A stretch of 64,000 nt of DNA from Sphingobium sp. Cam5-1 (GCF_015693305.1 NZ_CP065138.1:1054001-1118000), one strand, 5' to 3'; counted from the stretch's first letter, positions 51,656 to 61,267 are shown. The notes: a model not told the origin generated them from the letters alone. Made by a program: numbers and translations.

Positions 51656-52209
51656 TGGCCTTCACTTCCCGCGTCCTTCATCTCGTGGCGCTGATGCAGA
51701 TTGACCTTCCGACGCGCACCGTTCGTCTGTGCGACGGCGGCTATGTCTACTGGGGCGGAAACAAGTTCGAGGGCGTGGATCAGCAGTTCGGCGCTATCGC
51801 GGCAGCAGAAACCTTTGAGGAAAAGACGGGTGATGAGGCGCCCGGCGGCAAGCTGACGTTCCTGCCGCCTTCTTCCACCGCCGCGACCGCGCTGACGGAT
51901 CCGTCCTTCCAAGGCGCGCGCATGAGGTTCTGGCTGGGTGAATTGGACGCCACCGCGGGCACCATCATCGGAACGCCCGAACTGACGGCCGATCTCGCGA
52001 TTGACACGGCAACACTCAAGGTCGGCAAAGGCACCAGGGCGGTCGACATCGAGTTCGAGAGCGCGGCCAAGCGCCTCTTCATGGTTATGCGGGGCAATGC
52101 CCTCAACGACCGCTTCCACCAGGCTTGCTATCCGGGAGAGAAAGGCATGGCAAACGCCACCGGCATGCCTCGCTCAACCGCATGGGGCGCGGCGACACCG
52201 AACGCATGA
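51655..52209 (+). CDS. DUF2163-like tail protein
   Basis: 184 residues. FEEKTGDEAPGGKLTFLPPS and ADLAIDTATLKVGKGTRAVD plus a C-terminal ERLMEAMRGN-like FMVMRGNALND and FHQACYPGEKG fit DUF2163-type baseplate proteins of GTA/siphophages. Overlaps the upstream stop by 1 bp. Confidence 0.76.
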   Translation: MAFTSRVLHLVALMQIDLPTRTVRLCDGGYVYWGGNKFEGVDQQFGAIAAAETFEEKTGDEAPGGKLTFLPPSSTAATALTDPSFQGARMRFWLGELDATAGTIIGTPELTADLAIDTATLKVGKGTRAVDIEFESAAKRLFMVMRGNALNDRFHQACYPGEKGMANATGMPRSTAWGAATPNA

Positions 52210-52604
52210 ACGATATGCTCAGGCGCCAGGCCTCCCTCGAAAAGACGCTGGCGAAGTATCGCAAGCGGACCCTGGACTTCGCCAGCGCGGATTGCGTTCG
52301 GATGGCGCGGTTCCACCTCATTCAGATGGGACACAAGCCGCCCGCATTGCCGCGCTATCGCTCCCTCGCTGGGGCCATTCGTGTGCTGAAGCAGGCGGGG
52401 GGAATGGAAGCGATTTTCGACGCGCTTCTGCCCCGCATTCCCCATGCCCGGATGCTGCCGGGGGACATCGCCCTGCTGGAAGGCGACAACGGCTTGGACG
52501 CAGCCGTGATTTGCGTGGGGCACAAGGTCATCGGATGGCATGAGGGCAGCGATCAGATGGTCAACATGATCCCACTCGAGATCAAAGCTGCCTGGAGGGC
52601 CTGA
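52206..52604 (+). CDS. DUF6950/NlpC-P60-like tail-tip hydrolase candidate
   Basis: 132 residues from ATG 52206 (MNDMLRRQASLEKTLAKYRK). Contains DFASADCVRMARFHLIQMG with a Cys near the N terminus and PGDIALLEGDNGLDAAVICV plus GHKVIGWHEG near the end, the layout of NlpC/P60-type tail hydrolases though the catalytic His is not certain. It replaces the lambda K position before the J-like protein. Confidence 0.72.
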   Translation: MNDMLRRQASLEKTLAKYRKRTLDFASADCVRMARFHLIQMGHKPPALPRYRSLAGAIRVLKQAGGMEAIFDALLPRIPHARMLPGDIALLEGDNGLDAAVICVGHKVIGWHEGSDQMVNMIPLEIKAAWRA

Positions 52605-54508
52605 TGGCTAAGGCCCTCGCAAAGGTCGCCATGCTGGCCGGCGCTGTCGCCCTCGTCGCCACAGGTGTGGGCGCTGCGGGTGGCGCGGGTCTCATTTCCA
52701 TGAGCGCATCAACGGCTGCTACCGTGACGACGGTTGCACAGGTGGCAACGGTCGTCGCTGCCGCTGCGTCTGTCGGCGCCCAGCTCATGGCGAAAAAGCC
52801 TGGCGCTATTGGCGCTGTGAACCAGGTTACGATCGGCGCCAATTCGCCCATCCCTTATGGTGTGGGACGCTGCTTCTACGCTGGCAGTCAGGTTCATGAC
52901 GTCGGCTGGGGGAACAAGGTCAACAAGACGAAGAACCCGATCCTTTCGAAGGCTTTCATCTGGAGCGGCGGCGGACCGATCGAGGGGATCGAAGCCTTCC
53001 TGATGGATTGGCAGTCGGTCACCTTCTACGACACCTCGGCATCGGGATATTATGGCGGCTGGCTCTGGAGCGATAACCAGCTCGGCTTGCGACCCGAACC
53101 GGACGCGCTCGCTCCGCCCATCGGCCTGTGGGGCGCATCCATGCCCGACTGGGGCAACGACTATAAGCTGTCCGGCTATGCCGCGAGCCTGATCAGCTTC
53201 AAGTTCGACCGCGACAACAAGGTATGGGCGAACGGCATTCCTGCCTTCGGCGTCGTGGGCAAATGGGCGCGGGTCTATGATCCCCGGAAAGACAGCACCT
53301 ATCCCGGCGGCGACGGCGATCATCGCTTTGCGGACGAAGACACGTTCGAGTTCGACCGCAACGTCGCGCTGAACGCCATCACCTATGCTCGCGGACGCTA
53401 TGCCATCGACACGACGACTGGCGAGCAGACGGTGAAGGTTGTCGGCTGCGGTTTCCCCTATGAGGCGTTCGACTGGCCGCAATGGGTCGCCTTCGCCAAT
53501 CTCTGTGAAGCGAACGGCTGGAACAGCGATGGCACGGTCTTCGACGGCCCGGGCATCAGCCTGTGGGACAATCTGAAGCGCATCTGCATCGCAGGCGGTG
53601 GCGTGCCGGTGATCTCGGGCGGCCTCCTGTCCGTCCGCTTCCAGTCGCCGAAAGTGGCGCTCGACACCATCACGCCCGATGATTTCGCAGACGGCGAGCG
53701 GATCGTGCCCGGGATGCGGACCTACCGCGACCGCATCAACACCATGGTCCCGAAATACCGCTCGGAGGCCAACAAGTGGGAATATGTCCAGTCCGAGGCC
53801 GTCAGCTTCGAGAGCTACATCACCCTCGATGGGGAGCCGAAGGAAGAGGAATATCTCTGCGAACTGGTGACGGACAAGGATCAGGCCGCCCAGCTAACCG
53901 CCTATGAACTGTTCAACCGGCGCGAGCTTTCCGGGATCACCATCCCCTGCAAGCCCCGCCTATGGGAGGCTCGCCTGGGCGAAGCCTATCAGGTGGTCGA
54001 TCCCGACACGGGCCTAGATCATCTCTGTGTCGTCGCCGCGATCAGCAAAGATGTCTCCACCGGCACGGTCACCCTGACCTTCGAAACCGAGACGACGGAG
54101 AAGCACGCCGTGGCGCTCGCCATGACCGGCACGGCCCCGCCGCCTCCAACGCTTGTTCCTCCAGGCGACGGTGACGATACTTCATGGGAGAATGGCCCAA
54201 ACAGCGGCCTCCCCATCGCAACCGACCTCACCGTCACCGACCCCGACGCCGGTTCGGCAATTCTGACCTGGCGCAACCCCCAACAGCCGGGCTGGGCCTA
54301 TGTGAAGCTGCACCGGGGCACGACCGCAACATTTGATGACGCGACCGCCCTGCCAGATCAGATCGTGGGCGGTCTGGGACAAGTCATGAGCGTTGAGGAT
54401 GAAGGCCTGTCGCCCGATGATTATTGGTGGTGGATAGTCGCCTATGCGGATGATGACGCTCCCTTCCCGCCGGCCGGACCGGTCACTGCGGAAGTGACGT
54501 TGCTATGA
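52604..54508 (+). CDS. Tail tip / host-specificity protein, J-like
   Basis: 634 residues. N-terminal hydrophobic Ala/Val-rich stretch, then PIPYGVGRCFYAGSQVHDVG, IWSGGGPIEGIEAFLMDW and GFPYEAFDWPQWVAFANLCE, and C-terminal fibronectin-like domain (DPDAGSAILTWRNPQQPGWA). The phage-tail_3-type core binds at the tail tip. Confidence 0.88.
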   Translation: MAKALAKVAMLAGAVALVATGVGAAGGAGLISMSASTAATVTTVAQVATVVAAAASVGAQLMAKKPGAIGAVNQVTIGANSPIPYGVGRCFYAGSQVHDVGWGNKVNKTKNPILSKAFIWSGGGPIEGIEAFLMDWQSVTFYDTSASGYYGGWLWSDNQLGLRPEPDALAPPIGLWGASMPDWGNDYKLSGYAASLISFKFDRDNKVWANGIPAFGVVGKWARVYDPRKDSTYPGGDGDHRFADEDTFEFDRNVALNAITYARGRYAIDTTTGEQTVKVVGCGFPYEAFDWPQWVAFANLCEANGWNSDGTVFDGPGISLWDNLKRICIAGGGVPVISGGLLSVRFQSPKVALDTITPDDFADGERIVPGMRTYRDRINTMVPKYRSEANKWEYVQSEAVSFESYITLDGEPKEEEYLCELVTDKDQAAQLTAYELFNRRELSGITIPCKPRLWEARLGEAYQVVDPDTGLDHLCVVAAISKDVSTGTVTLTFETETTEKHAVALAMTGTAPPPPTLVPPGDGDDTSWENGPNSGLPIATDLTVTDPDAGSAILTWRNPQQPGWAYVKLHRGTTATFDDATALPDQIVGGLGQVMSVEDEGLSPDDYWWWIVAYADDDAPFPPAGPVTAEVTLL

Positions 54509-54627
54509 GACTGCTCGACGTCAGGGGAGCGGTGCGAGACGAAGCCGGAAAGCTTATTCCGATCTACAGCGGCGAGCCACCGCTTCAACTACCGGCCCCG
54601 CCGCCGGAGCCATCTGACGATCAATAA
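54505..54627 (+). CDS. 40-residue protein between tail tip and tail fibre genes
   Basis: MRLLDVRGAVRDEAGKLIPI then a Pro-rich acidic end. ATG 54505 overlaps the J-like stop. Short tail linker peptide; no family. Confidence 0.55.
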   Translation: MRLLDVRGAVRDEAGKLIPIYSGEPPLQLPAPPPEPSDDQ

Positions 54628-54649
54628 ACCCTCCTTCCGCGGAGATCAC

Positions 54650-55045
54650 ATGTCAATCACGCGCGATCTGTTCGCTGCCCGAAGCGATGACTTCGAGCAG
54701 GTGCTGGAACTCGACTATAGCGGCCCGCCGCTGCCCCTCGTGGGCGCCGACATCTCCATGCAGGTGCGCCTCTATGCCGGGCAGGTGGGGACGCCTTTGG
54801 CTGAAATCCCTGCGGTCGAGTTTCTTGATGCGCTCAGTTCCGGCAGCGCCTCATGGCGGACGCTTAGCGTCTACCCCCGCATTCCGAAGGAAACGCTTGA
54901 GGCGTTCCCTACCGGGCTCAACCTGCCCGAGGTCGGTGAGGCGGATCGCTACGCCTACGAGATCAAAATTCAATATGTCGACGGCAAGCGCGACAGCGTG
55001 TGGACCGGCGCATTCATCCTCGAACCCGGAGTGAACAAGCTATGA
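54650..55045 (+). CDS. Hypothetical tail-fibre-region protein (131 aa)
   Basis: DDFEQVLELDYSGPPLPLVG and GAFILEPGVNKL; beta-rich, Gly/Pro loops, likely a phage baseplate upper protein type. ATG overlap of 4 bp with the tailspike gene. Confidence 0.7.
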   Translation: MSITRDLFAARSDDFEQVLELDYSGPPLPLVGADISMQVRLYAGQVGTPLAEIPAVEFLDALSSGSASWRTLSVYPRIPKETLEAFPTGLNLPEVGEADRYAYEIKIQYVDGKRDSVWTGAFILEPGVNKL

Positions 55046-56868
55046 GCCTTCAAGTGCCTGTGCGAGACCGCATGCGCGGCCTTCGCGGCGAGAGCCAGGC
55101 CGACATCCTCCGCCGGACGGGGCAGTTCGGGGTGCTGCCGACTGACACGGACGAGCAGGCGGTCGGAAAGCTGAACGCGGTCGCGGCTGCCAGCGCGGCT
55201 CTCGCCGAAAGCGCGGCGGGGCCGACTTATCCCGACACCGGGGCGGGCCTTGCCGCCACAACTGACGGGCAGGCTTTCGCTGTCGATAATGGCGATGGCA
55301 CGGTTACGATCTATCTCAACGATGGCGGTGTTGCTGTGGCGCAGCGGACGTTGTTCACCACCGCTTATGCCGCGTCCCCAGATGGTGCCGCAGCGATCGG
55401 TTCGGATGATGACACAGGCGGGGTAAAATGGTCCAACCTCGCCCAAGCCCTCCAATATATCCAGCCTGGCGGCGCGAACGCGATGCGCTGGGGCGTCGTC
55501 GGAGATGGATCGACGGACAACACCGACAATCTGAACGACGCGATCGAAGCTCTGTATCAGGAATTCGGTGGGGGTACGCTTTACCTGCCATTGGGTGACA
55601 TTCGCATCGAAGGCCCCATTCTCTGGCGGACGGGTGTCAATATCAAAGGCATCGCCTCGCAGCGGCCAGGCGGGAGCGACATCACCCGCATCGTCACGGA
55701 TTCCAGTGACATTTTTCAGCACGGATATGGGGCCTATCTCGGCGGTGAGATGAGTAATCTCGAACTACTGTCCGAGATCGGCGGCGGCCACCTGTTCAAG
55801 ACGAGTGTGGGCCAATCTCGGTCCCACATTCACCATGTGAACCTGTATCAGCGGAACCCGGACAAGAGCATCCTTAGCGCTGTGCACGGAGCAACGGACG
55901 GCTACTACGGAAACTGGTGGTCCAACTTCAACGCTGAATATGCTGTTGAGAACGAGGTTCCGGCATTTCACGTAGAGTGTGGGAATACGATCAACCAGAA
56001 TGTCTTCCGCGAATTTCGGATCGGCAGGCCAGCCATATCCAAGAGCGGAACTTACGCATTCGATTTCCACAGCACGGCGGCGACCATCGCCTCAGGCCTT
56101 AACCTGGTTGACCAGGCGACGTTCCAGCAACCGGGTGGTGGAGCGGTGCGGATGCGCGGCCTGCGCGAGAGTAGAGTGCGCCAGAGTGGTGTTTGGGATT
56201 TGACCTCAGGCTCCCTCAATCCGCTGTTTTATTTCGGCATCAACGTGAACGGCCTCCGCACACAGAGATCCGGTCTGGATCAGGTATATTGCAGCTTCAA
56301 CGGGGCCGACCCGACAACCACGGACGTGTTCGTCGAGGCCGATGGGACGGGCAATATCTTCATTGATTATAGCCAGATTGGGAAACTGGCAGGCAATGAC
56401 CCGACGAATGTGGGGGCCGGGGTGTCAAACCGAGGCTCTCAGATCAACACGGTCCAGGATATCGCCGTCACCGAATACGACGCTCGTTACGGATATACGC
56501 GTCGGCAGGCTGCTGCTATGATCCAGACATTCCAGCAGGCAGTCGGCTATCCCATGTCGAACGACGGCTTTATGCGTTGGCTGATAAACAACGCCTATGT
56601 CGGTGGGATGGACTCAACTGGTCGCTTCCTATGGGGGGGGACGCCTAGCTCTCCCGGCATGCGGATCGGAACTGACGGTACAATTTTCGCCAAAGAGTTC
56701 CGGCAACTCACTTCGCAGGCCAAGATATCCTGGGGGACGGGAGCGCCAAATGGCGTGGTCGAAGGATATATCGGCTCGATCTATTTCAACCTGTCGGGCG
56801 GGGCGGGAACGACCATGTACGTCAAAGAAAGCGGCAACCCCAGCAACACAGGGTGGGTGGCGAAGTAG
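55042..56868 (+). CDS. Pectate-lyase-fold tailspike, probable depolymerase
   Basis: 608 residues from ATG 55042. N-terminal 130 residues attach to the virion; from about 150 the beta-helix with MRWGVVGDGSTDNTDNLNDA and FGGGTLYLPLGDIRIEGPI, a pectate-lyase-3-type start; C-terminal parallel beta domain ends GWVAK. The likely substrate is host surface polysaccharide, so this is the receptor-binding enzyme. Sits beside an O-acetyltransferase. Confidence 0.84.
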   Translation: MSLQVPVRDRMRGLRGESQADILRRTGQFGVLPTDTDEQAVGKLNAVAAASAALAESAAGPTYPDTGAGLAATTDGQAFAVDNGDGTVTIYLNDGGVAVAQRTLFTTAYAASPDGAAAIGSDDDTGGVKWSNLAQALQYIQPGGANAMRWGVVGDGSTDNTDNLNDAIEALYQEFGGGTLYLPLGDIRIEGPILWRTGVNIKGIASQRPGGSDITRIVTDSSDIFQHGYGAYLGGEMSNLELLSEIGGGHLFKTSVGQSRSHIHHVNLYQRNPDKSILSAVHGATDGYYGNWWSNFNAEYAVENEVPAFHVECGNTINQNVFREFRIGRPAISKSGTYAFDFHSTAATIASGLNLVDQATFQQPGGGAVRMRGLRESRVRQSGVWDLTSGSLNPLFYFGINVNGLRTQRSGLDQVYCSFNGADPTTTDVFVEADGTGNIFIDYSQIGKLAGNDPTNVGAGVSNRGSQINTVQDIAVTEYDARYGYTRRQAAAMIQTFQQAVGYPMSNDGFMRWLINNAYVGGMDSTGRFLWGGTPSSPGMRIGTDGTIFAKEFRQLTSQAKISWGTGAPNGVVEGYIGSIYFNLSGGAGTTMYVKESGNPSNTGWVAK

Positions 56869-56889
56869 CTCACCACTCACCCTGGCACG

Positions 56890-58746
56890 TCATCGGCTCA
56901 AGGCATCCTTTAGCCTTAGATCTTCAAACACAGCTTTGCCGACATATATCGCCCCAGCCTTGGTGAGATGCCGGGTATCGTTCGATAGCAGATTTCCGGC
57001 TGCGTCCGTGAAGGGCACGCGGCCATCCTTCATAATCCGCTCCATCACAGGCACATAGCGATCATCCGGCACTAACGCCCTCATTTCATCGATCATATGC
57101 ATGTTGTGCATATCAGGGCGGTTGTGGAGGTTGGCCCTACTATCAGTCCGCATGATCCAGCTTATGTTGGTGCCGAAATTCTTTGAGCCAAAATAGAACA
57201 GGTGCTTTCCGTTTGCCGAAGCCCAAGGAAGGGTTTTGGCTATGCAATCAGCGTCGAATTTGAGGCTGTGGGTCACAAAGATGACATGGCTTTGCGCCGC
57301 CAGATTGGAGCCAGCCGGACACTTCAGGTCATCTCGATAGATGATTTCGACCTTGTCATCCCCATAGGTTTCCAGAACCATATTCACCAGGTCGCGGCCA
57401 AAGCTGTCACCGACCACCAAGAGCCGCACGGGCTTATCGGACACGAAAGCATTCTCTTTGAAGCGGAAAACCCGAGAGTTATATTCGCTGGATCGACTAC
57501 CTTCTGCCATGGCTTGCGGCAGGCGAGAGGGTGCACCCTTCGAAATGGACAGCCCTAGCCCGATACCCAGGAACGCAATGCTGGCAGGGCCGAAAATGCA
57601 AATCATCGCCTTCACGCTGACCCGCCCCCGGTCGCGGAATGGGGCCTCGACAAATCGCCATGAGAGATAGGCGAGAAGCAGGGCTACAGGCACCATGAGT
57701 GATAAGGCCAGCGCGTCAGGGCGATCCTGAGAATAAGCCCGAGCGAACGCAAAGACCGGCTGATGCCAGAGGTATGCGCTATAGCTGATCAACCCGATAG
57801 CGACGACCGGGCGGAATGACAGGCACCTCCCCACCCAGCTGTCGTGGGTCGCAAAGAGAATAATCAGGGCAGTCCCGATGACGGGGATCAAGCCCCAAGC
57901 TGACGGAAACGGCGTCTGGCTATCAAATGTGAGAATGGCATAGGCGATCATCAGTACGCCGATCAGGGCGCCGAAGTCGTTCCGCGTGGGGCCTTTTCCC
58001 TGCAGTTGATACGCGCAAAGGGATCCGAACAGCAGTTCCCACGCCCGAGTGTGAGGCAGGAAGAACAACCCTGAGCCCCCGCCCCTTACGGTGGCCTCAG
58101 CCAAGGCAAGACTTCCTATCCCGGCCGCGACCAAGAAGGCGATGACCAGTTTCGCTGGCTGCTTCCGCATCAAGATCAGTAGGACAGGAAAAGCGAAATA
58201 GAATTGCTCTTCGACGCCCAATGACCAAGTGTGAACGAGCGGCTTCAGTTCGGTCAGGACATCCCAGTATCCAGCGGTGAACGCCAGGAGCAGATTGTTG
58301 GAAAAGGCGGTCGTGGCAAATAGCGATTGACCGAAATTCTCGAGCTGGTCTGGCACCAACAAGAACCACCCCATGACGGTCGAACATGCCAGAACCAAAT
58401 ATAGGGCAGGCAGAATGCGACGTGCGCGGCGCTCATAGAAGCGCGCTATCGAGAATCCCTTCTCGGAACGCATCTCGCCTATGATGATGCTTGTGATCAG
58501 ATAGCCCGATATGACGAAAAAGATATCGACGCCAACGAAGCCGCCGCTGAGCGCCGTCACGCCCGCGTGAAAGAACATCACCGGCAGAACTGCCAAAGCT
58601 CTCAAGCCGTCTATTTCGCGTCTGTATTTGAGAGCCGAATGCTCTCCCTTCGATGCGGCTGATCTTGAAGCGTCAGATGGGATGACATCGTTTTCCTGCC
58701 GCTCCAGATTGAGAGGATAAGGAATTGCCCCGCCTTGTCTGTCCAC
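56890..58746 (-). CDS. Acyltransferase 3 family O-acetylase with SGNH domain (OafA-like)
   Basis: 618 residues. The N-terminal membrane acyltransferase 3 domain starts REIDGLRALAVLPVMFFHAG (catalytic His) with FYERRARRILPAL and about ten helices to residue 390; the C-terminal SGNH-like domain has VVGDSFGRDLV near 440. Adds acetyl groups to surface polysaccharide. Transcribed against the late genes and lower GC in parts: a lysogenic conversion gene beside the tailspike. Confidence 0.9.
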   Translation of the reverse strand: MDRQGGAIPYPLNLERQENDVIPSDASRSAASKGEHSALKYRREIDGLRALAVLPVMFFHAGVTALSGGFVGVDIFFVISGYLITSIIIGEMRSEKGFSIARFYERRARRILPALYLVLACSTVMGWFLLVPDQLENFGQSLFATTAFSNNLLLAFTAGYWDVLTELKPLVHTWSLGVEEQFYFAFPVLLILMRKQPAKLVIAFLVAAGIGSLALAEATVRGGGSGLFFLPHTRAWELLFGSLCAYQLQGKGPTRNDFGALIGVLMIAYAILTFDSQTPFPSAWGLIPVIGTALIILFATHDSWVGRCLSFRPVVAIGLISYSAYLWHQPVFAFARAYSQDRPDALALSLMVPVALLLAYLSWRFVEAPFRDRGRVSVKAMICIFGPASIAFLGIGLGLSISKGAPSRLPQAMAEGSRSSEYNSRVFRFKENAFVSDKPVRLLVVGDSFGRDLVNMVLETYGDDKVEIIYRDDLKCPAGSNLAAQSHVIFVTHSLKFDADCIAKTLPWASANGKHLFYFGSKNFGTNISWIMRTDSRANLHNRPDMHNMHMIDEMRALVPDDRYVPVMERIMKDGRVPFTDAAGNLLSNDTRHLTKAGAIYVGKAVFEDLRLKDALSR

Positions 58747-59005
58747 CCGCCGTTCCCCCTATTCAGATCGCTCTCAAAAAGCCCCGGCGCTGTGTCATGA
58801 CGCACCCCCTTGGTGTGTCCAGCGCCGGGACAGGAAATCCGGTCAGAAAGGGCTCGTGACCGGCCTTTGCGACCCAGCCCAGACTACCTGCGTGAGGGCT
58901 GAGTCGTTGCGAGCATTAAACATTCGGCGTTGCCAAGTCCAAGAAATCGATGGGTTCTGGAAAGGAATGAATATGGCAATTGCATGGAACGGGAGCATTT
59001 AGGGG
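58747..59005. other. 259-bp gap between acyltransferase and holin
   Basis: Divergent promoter region. A GGAAAGGA at 58957 precedes an 11-codon reading frame (58967-59002) ending just before the holin-like ATG; too short to call a gene. No operator copy is seen here. Confidence 0.45.
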
Positions 59006-59227
59006 ATGACTGAGACTTCCATTATTGCCCAATTGGCCACTCAATTCGGAGCGCCGGGCCTGCTGGTCGGGTTCATGGTGTGGCGCGAGCTGTTGCAGCG
59101 CGCGGACCGCAAGGCTGAGCGCGAAGAGGACATGCTCATCCGCAAGGAACGGGCCGAAGCCGACAAGGCGCTGGCGTCGTCCCTCTCGGCCCTGACTGTC
59201 ACCGTCCAGAACATGGAGCGGAAATGA
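59006..59227 (+). CDS. Holin-like small membrane protein
   Basis: 73 residues. One membrane helix near residues 12-30 (FGAPGLLVGFMVWREL), then a charged KAEREEDMLIRKERAEADKA coiled coil. First gene of the lysis cassette and the best holin candidate; a single helix with a long tail is atypical. Confidence 0.7.
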   Translation: MTETSIIAQLATQFGAPGLLVGFMVWRELLQRADRKAEREEDMLIRKERAEADKALASSLSALTVTVQNMERK

Positions 59228-59403
59228 TGTGCGAGGCCCGTGACGCTATCAGAGCGCGCAGAGCGGCAGCCGAGGGGTTGACGCGGGCCTGCGCGGAGCG
59301 CGGCGGCACATTGGCCGCTGCATTCCTCAAAGCATTGGCCGAGCCGATCCCCGACGATCTGCGGCGGCTGGTGGAAGAGGCGGAGCGACGGCTGGGCCAT
59401 TAG
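59224..59403 (+). CDS. 59-residue protein in the lysis cassette
   Basis: ATG ATG at 59224; MMCEARDAIRARRAAAEGLT, helical and basic-acidic, ends ERRLGH. Overlaps the holin stop by 4 bp. An antiholin or regulator is possible; not recognised. Confidence 0.55.
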   Translation: MMCEARDAIRARRAAAEGLTRACAERGGTLAAAFLKALAEPIPDDLRRLVEEAERRLGH

Positions 59404-59428
59404 CCGCCGGAATATCTGGATGCATCAC

Positions 59429-59450
59429 GGGCGCTTCGGGCGCCCTTTTT
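59429..59450 (+). terminator. Terminator within the lysis cassette
   Basis: GGGCGC (59429-59434), loop TTCG plus one base, GCGCCC (59440-59445), then TTTTT. Lies 14 bp before the endolysin ATG, so the endolysin is downstream of a hairpin and must be read through or separately controlled. Confidence 0.75.
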
Positions 59451-59464
59451 CATGGGAGAATGAT

Positions 59465-60154
59465 ATGGATCACGCCACGCTCCAGCGGCGGCTGGCGGCG
59501 CTCGGCTATTACGCCGGCGCAATCGACGGGAAGTTCGGGCCGATCAGCAAGGCGGCGACGCTCAAGTGCCTCACCGATGGGCCGGACTATCCGATCACCT
59601 CGCACGACATCGAACAGGCTGCGGCCTCGCTGAACGTCGATCCCGCGGCGATTTGGGCGGTCTATGATGTTGAGGCGGCTGGCGATGCGTTCATCGGTGG
59701 GCGGTCCACCATATTGTTCGAGCCGCATCGGTTCAGCCGCTCGACAGGGCACCGCTATGACGCCAGCCATCCCCGGCTGTCGTCGCGTGCATGGAACCGC
59801 AAGCTCTATCCGGCCTCGCAGCAGGGCCGCTGGGATCAGCTGCTCGACGCGGTCGCGCTCGATGTAGACGCCGGGTTCATGTCGGCCAGCTATGGCGCGT
59901 TCCAGGTCCTTGGCGAAAATTTCGCTATCTGCGATGCGCCTGACCCGTGGTCGTTCGCCTGGCGCCAGTCGCGGACCGAAGGCGACCAGCTGGACGCCTT
60001 CGTTCGCTTCATCGACGGCCGGGGCTTGAAGGGCGCGTTGCAACGGCGCGACTGGGCGGCCTTCGCCAAGGGCTACAACGGAACGGCTTACCGCCAGAAC
60101 AAATATGATGAGCGGCTGGCGTCTGCCTATGCTCGGCGGAGGGTGGCAGCATGA
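59465..60154 (+). CDS. Endolysin: N-acetylmuramidase with N-terminal peptidoglycan-binding domain
   Basis: 229 residues from ATG 59465. LQRRLAALGYYAGAIDGKFG and PISKAATL are a peptidoglycan-binding domain; residues 65-225 are the N-acetylmuramidase (DUF3380) domain with AVYDVEAAGDAFIGGRSTIL (catalytic Glu) and ASYGAFQVLGENFAICD. Degrades peptidoglycan at lysis. GGGAGA 5 bp upstream. Confidence 0.92.
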   Translation: MDHATLQRRLAALGYYAGAIDGKFGPISKAATLKCLTDGPDYPITSHDIEQAAASLNVDPAAIWAVYDVEAAGDAFIGGRSTILFEPHRFSRSTGHRYDASHPRLSSRAWNRKLYPASQQGRWDQLLDAVALDVDAGFMSASYGAFQVLGENFAICDAPDPWSFAWRQSRTEGDQLDAFVRFIDGRGLKGALQRRDWAAFAKGYNGTAYRQNKYDERLASAYARRRVAA

Positions 60155-60684
60155 TCGAAGCTTCCCTGCTTCGCCGCTTCTGGTGGGCAATCCCCATGGT
60201 CGGGCTGCTCTCCGCTGCCGTCATCCTGTCGCTGAAGCTGGAGGCCCGAACTGCGGATCGGGACCAGTGGCGGACAACGGCGAAGGCCGAGAAGTCCGCC
60301 CATGACCAGACCGTCGCCAACTATCGCGCCGCGTCCGCAAAAGCTCAGCGCGAAGCTGAAGCCAACGTCGAGCGCGTGAGGGCTGAACAGGCTCAGATCA
60401 CTGAAAGGACCAAGAATGACTATCAGGCTCGCCTTGCCGATGTTGATGCTCGTTATGAGCGTGTCCGCGTGCAACTCGCGGCCCGAACCGATCTCCGCAG
60501 TTCCGACCCGGCTCCAGTGTCCGTCGCCAGCGATGCCACCTGCCGAGCTTATGCAGGGACCGATTGTGACGGACTTCTTGCCACGCTCCGGATAGCCGAG
60601 CGGCAGGCGTGGAACCTGGTCGCGCTGCGGAAGTGGGTGGCCGATCAGGCGGCGGTGAAGGTGGAGCCGGTTCCGGGAAATTAG
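60151..60684 (+). CDS. Rz-like inner-membrane spanin
   Basis: 177 residues. N-terminal signal anchor FWWAIPMVGLLSAAVILSL, then a long periplasmic coiled coil and a Cys-containing C terminus. ATG overlaps the endolysin stop by 4 bp. No embedded Rz1 lipoprotein was identified with confidence in other frames. Confidence 0.82.
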   Translation: MIEASLLRRFWWAIPMVGLLSAAVILSLKLEARTADRDQWRTTAKAEKSAHDQTVANYRAASAKAQREAEANVERVRAEQAQITERTKNDYQARLADVDARYERVRVQLAARTDLRSSDPAPVSVASDATCRAYAGTDCDGLLATLRIAERQAWNLVALRKWVADQAAVKVEPVPGN

Positions 60685-60788
60685 CGATTGCACAGAGCGC
60701 ATCTGTCATCGCGCGCTTCGCATTCGCCAGCCGGGCGGCACTGCCGCATATCGACCGGGCCTTTCAGGCATCCTCTCCTAACTTATCT

Positions 60789-60816
60789 GGCTGGCCTTTG
60801 GGCCGGCCTTTTTTTT
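60789..60816 (+). terminator. Terminator of the lysis cassette
   Basis: GGCTGGCC (60789-60796), loop TTTG, GGCCGGCC (60801-60808), then eight T. One G-U pair. Strong end of the late operon. Confidence 0.9.
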
Positions 60817-60832
60817 GGCGATGCGCGCGAGA

Positions 60833-61123
60833 TCAGTGAGGATGAGCCGCCCCCGCGTCCCGGCCGACCTGATCGACTAACTCGCGCCACTGGTCTTCGG
60901 TCATTCCGGCTTTCTCAAGCCATTCGCTGTCAGGCACGCCCATCGTCTTGCACATGAAATATCTGATCTCGGGATCGTTCATGACGGACAGGGCCAAGGG
61001 CACGGCTTCTCTGGGTGGCGGGGCGCTCTTCAATCCGAACATTTCCGGCTTGGTCGTGATCATCCTCAAGGCCACAGCTGCCGCCATCATGTCGAGAAGA
61101 TCCTCTCCGTCGTGGTCCTGCAT
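60833..61123 (-). CDS. Hypothetical protein (96 aa)
   Basis: From ATG 61123 (MQDHDGEDLLDMMAAAVALR). Helical with ALSVMNDPEIRYFMCKTMGV; no membrane segment. Between spanin and the second HIRAN-like gene, divergent from it. Unknown. Confidence 0.65.
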   Translation of the reverse strand: MQDHDGEDLLDMMAAAVALRMITTKPEMFGLKSAPPPREAVPLALSVMNDPEIRYFMCKTMGVPDSEWLEKAGMTEDQWRELVDQVGRDAGAAHPH

Positions 61124-61267
61124 TCTGCCGCCTCCATCCTGCCGCAATGCGAATCGAGGGCAGGGTATCAGAACGGCACGCTCCTGAAGGCGCAAATATC
61201 CCCTTCCCCTCTACCTCCGGCCGGTAGCTCTGTTGCACAGCGCCCGACCCGCGCTTATGTTCTCATC

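Noticed and set aside
58967..59002. 11-codon leader peptide before the holin
   Set aside because: Has an acceptable ribosome site but is too short and has no attenuator structure.
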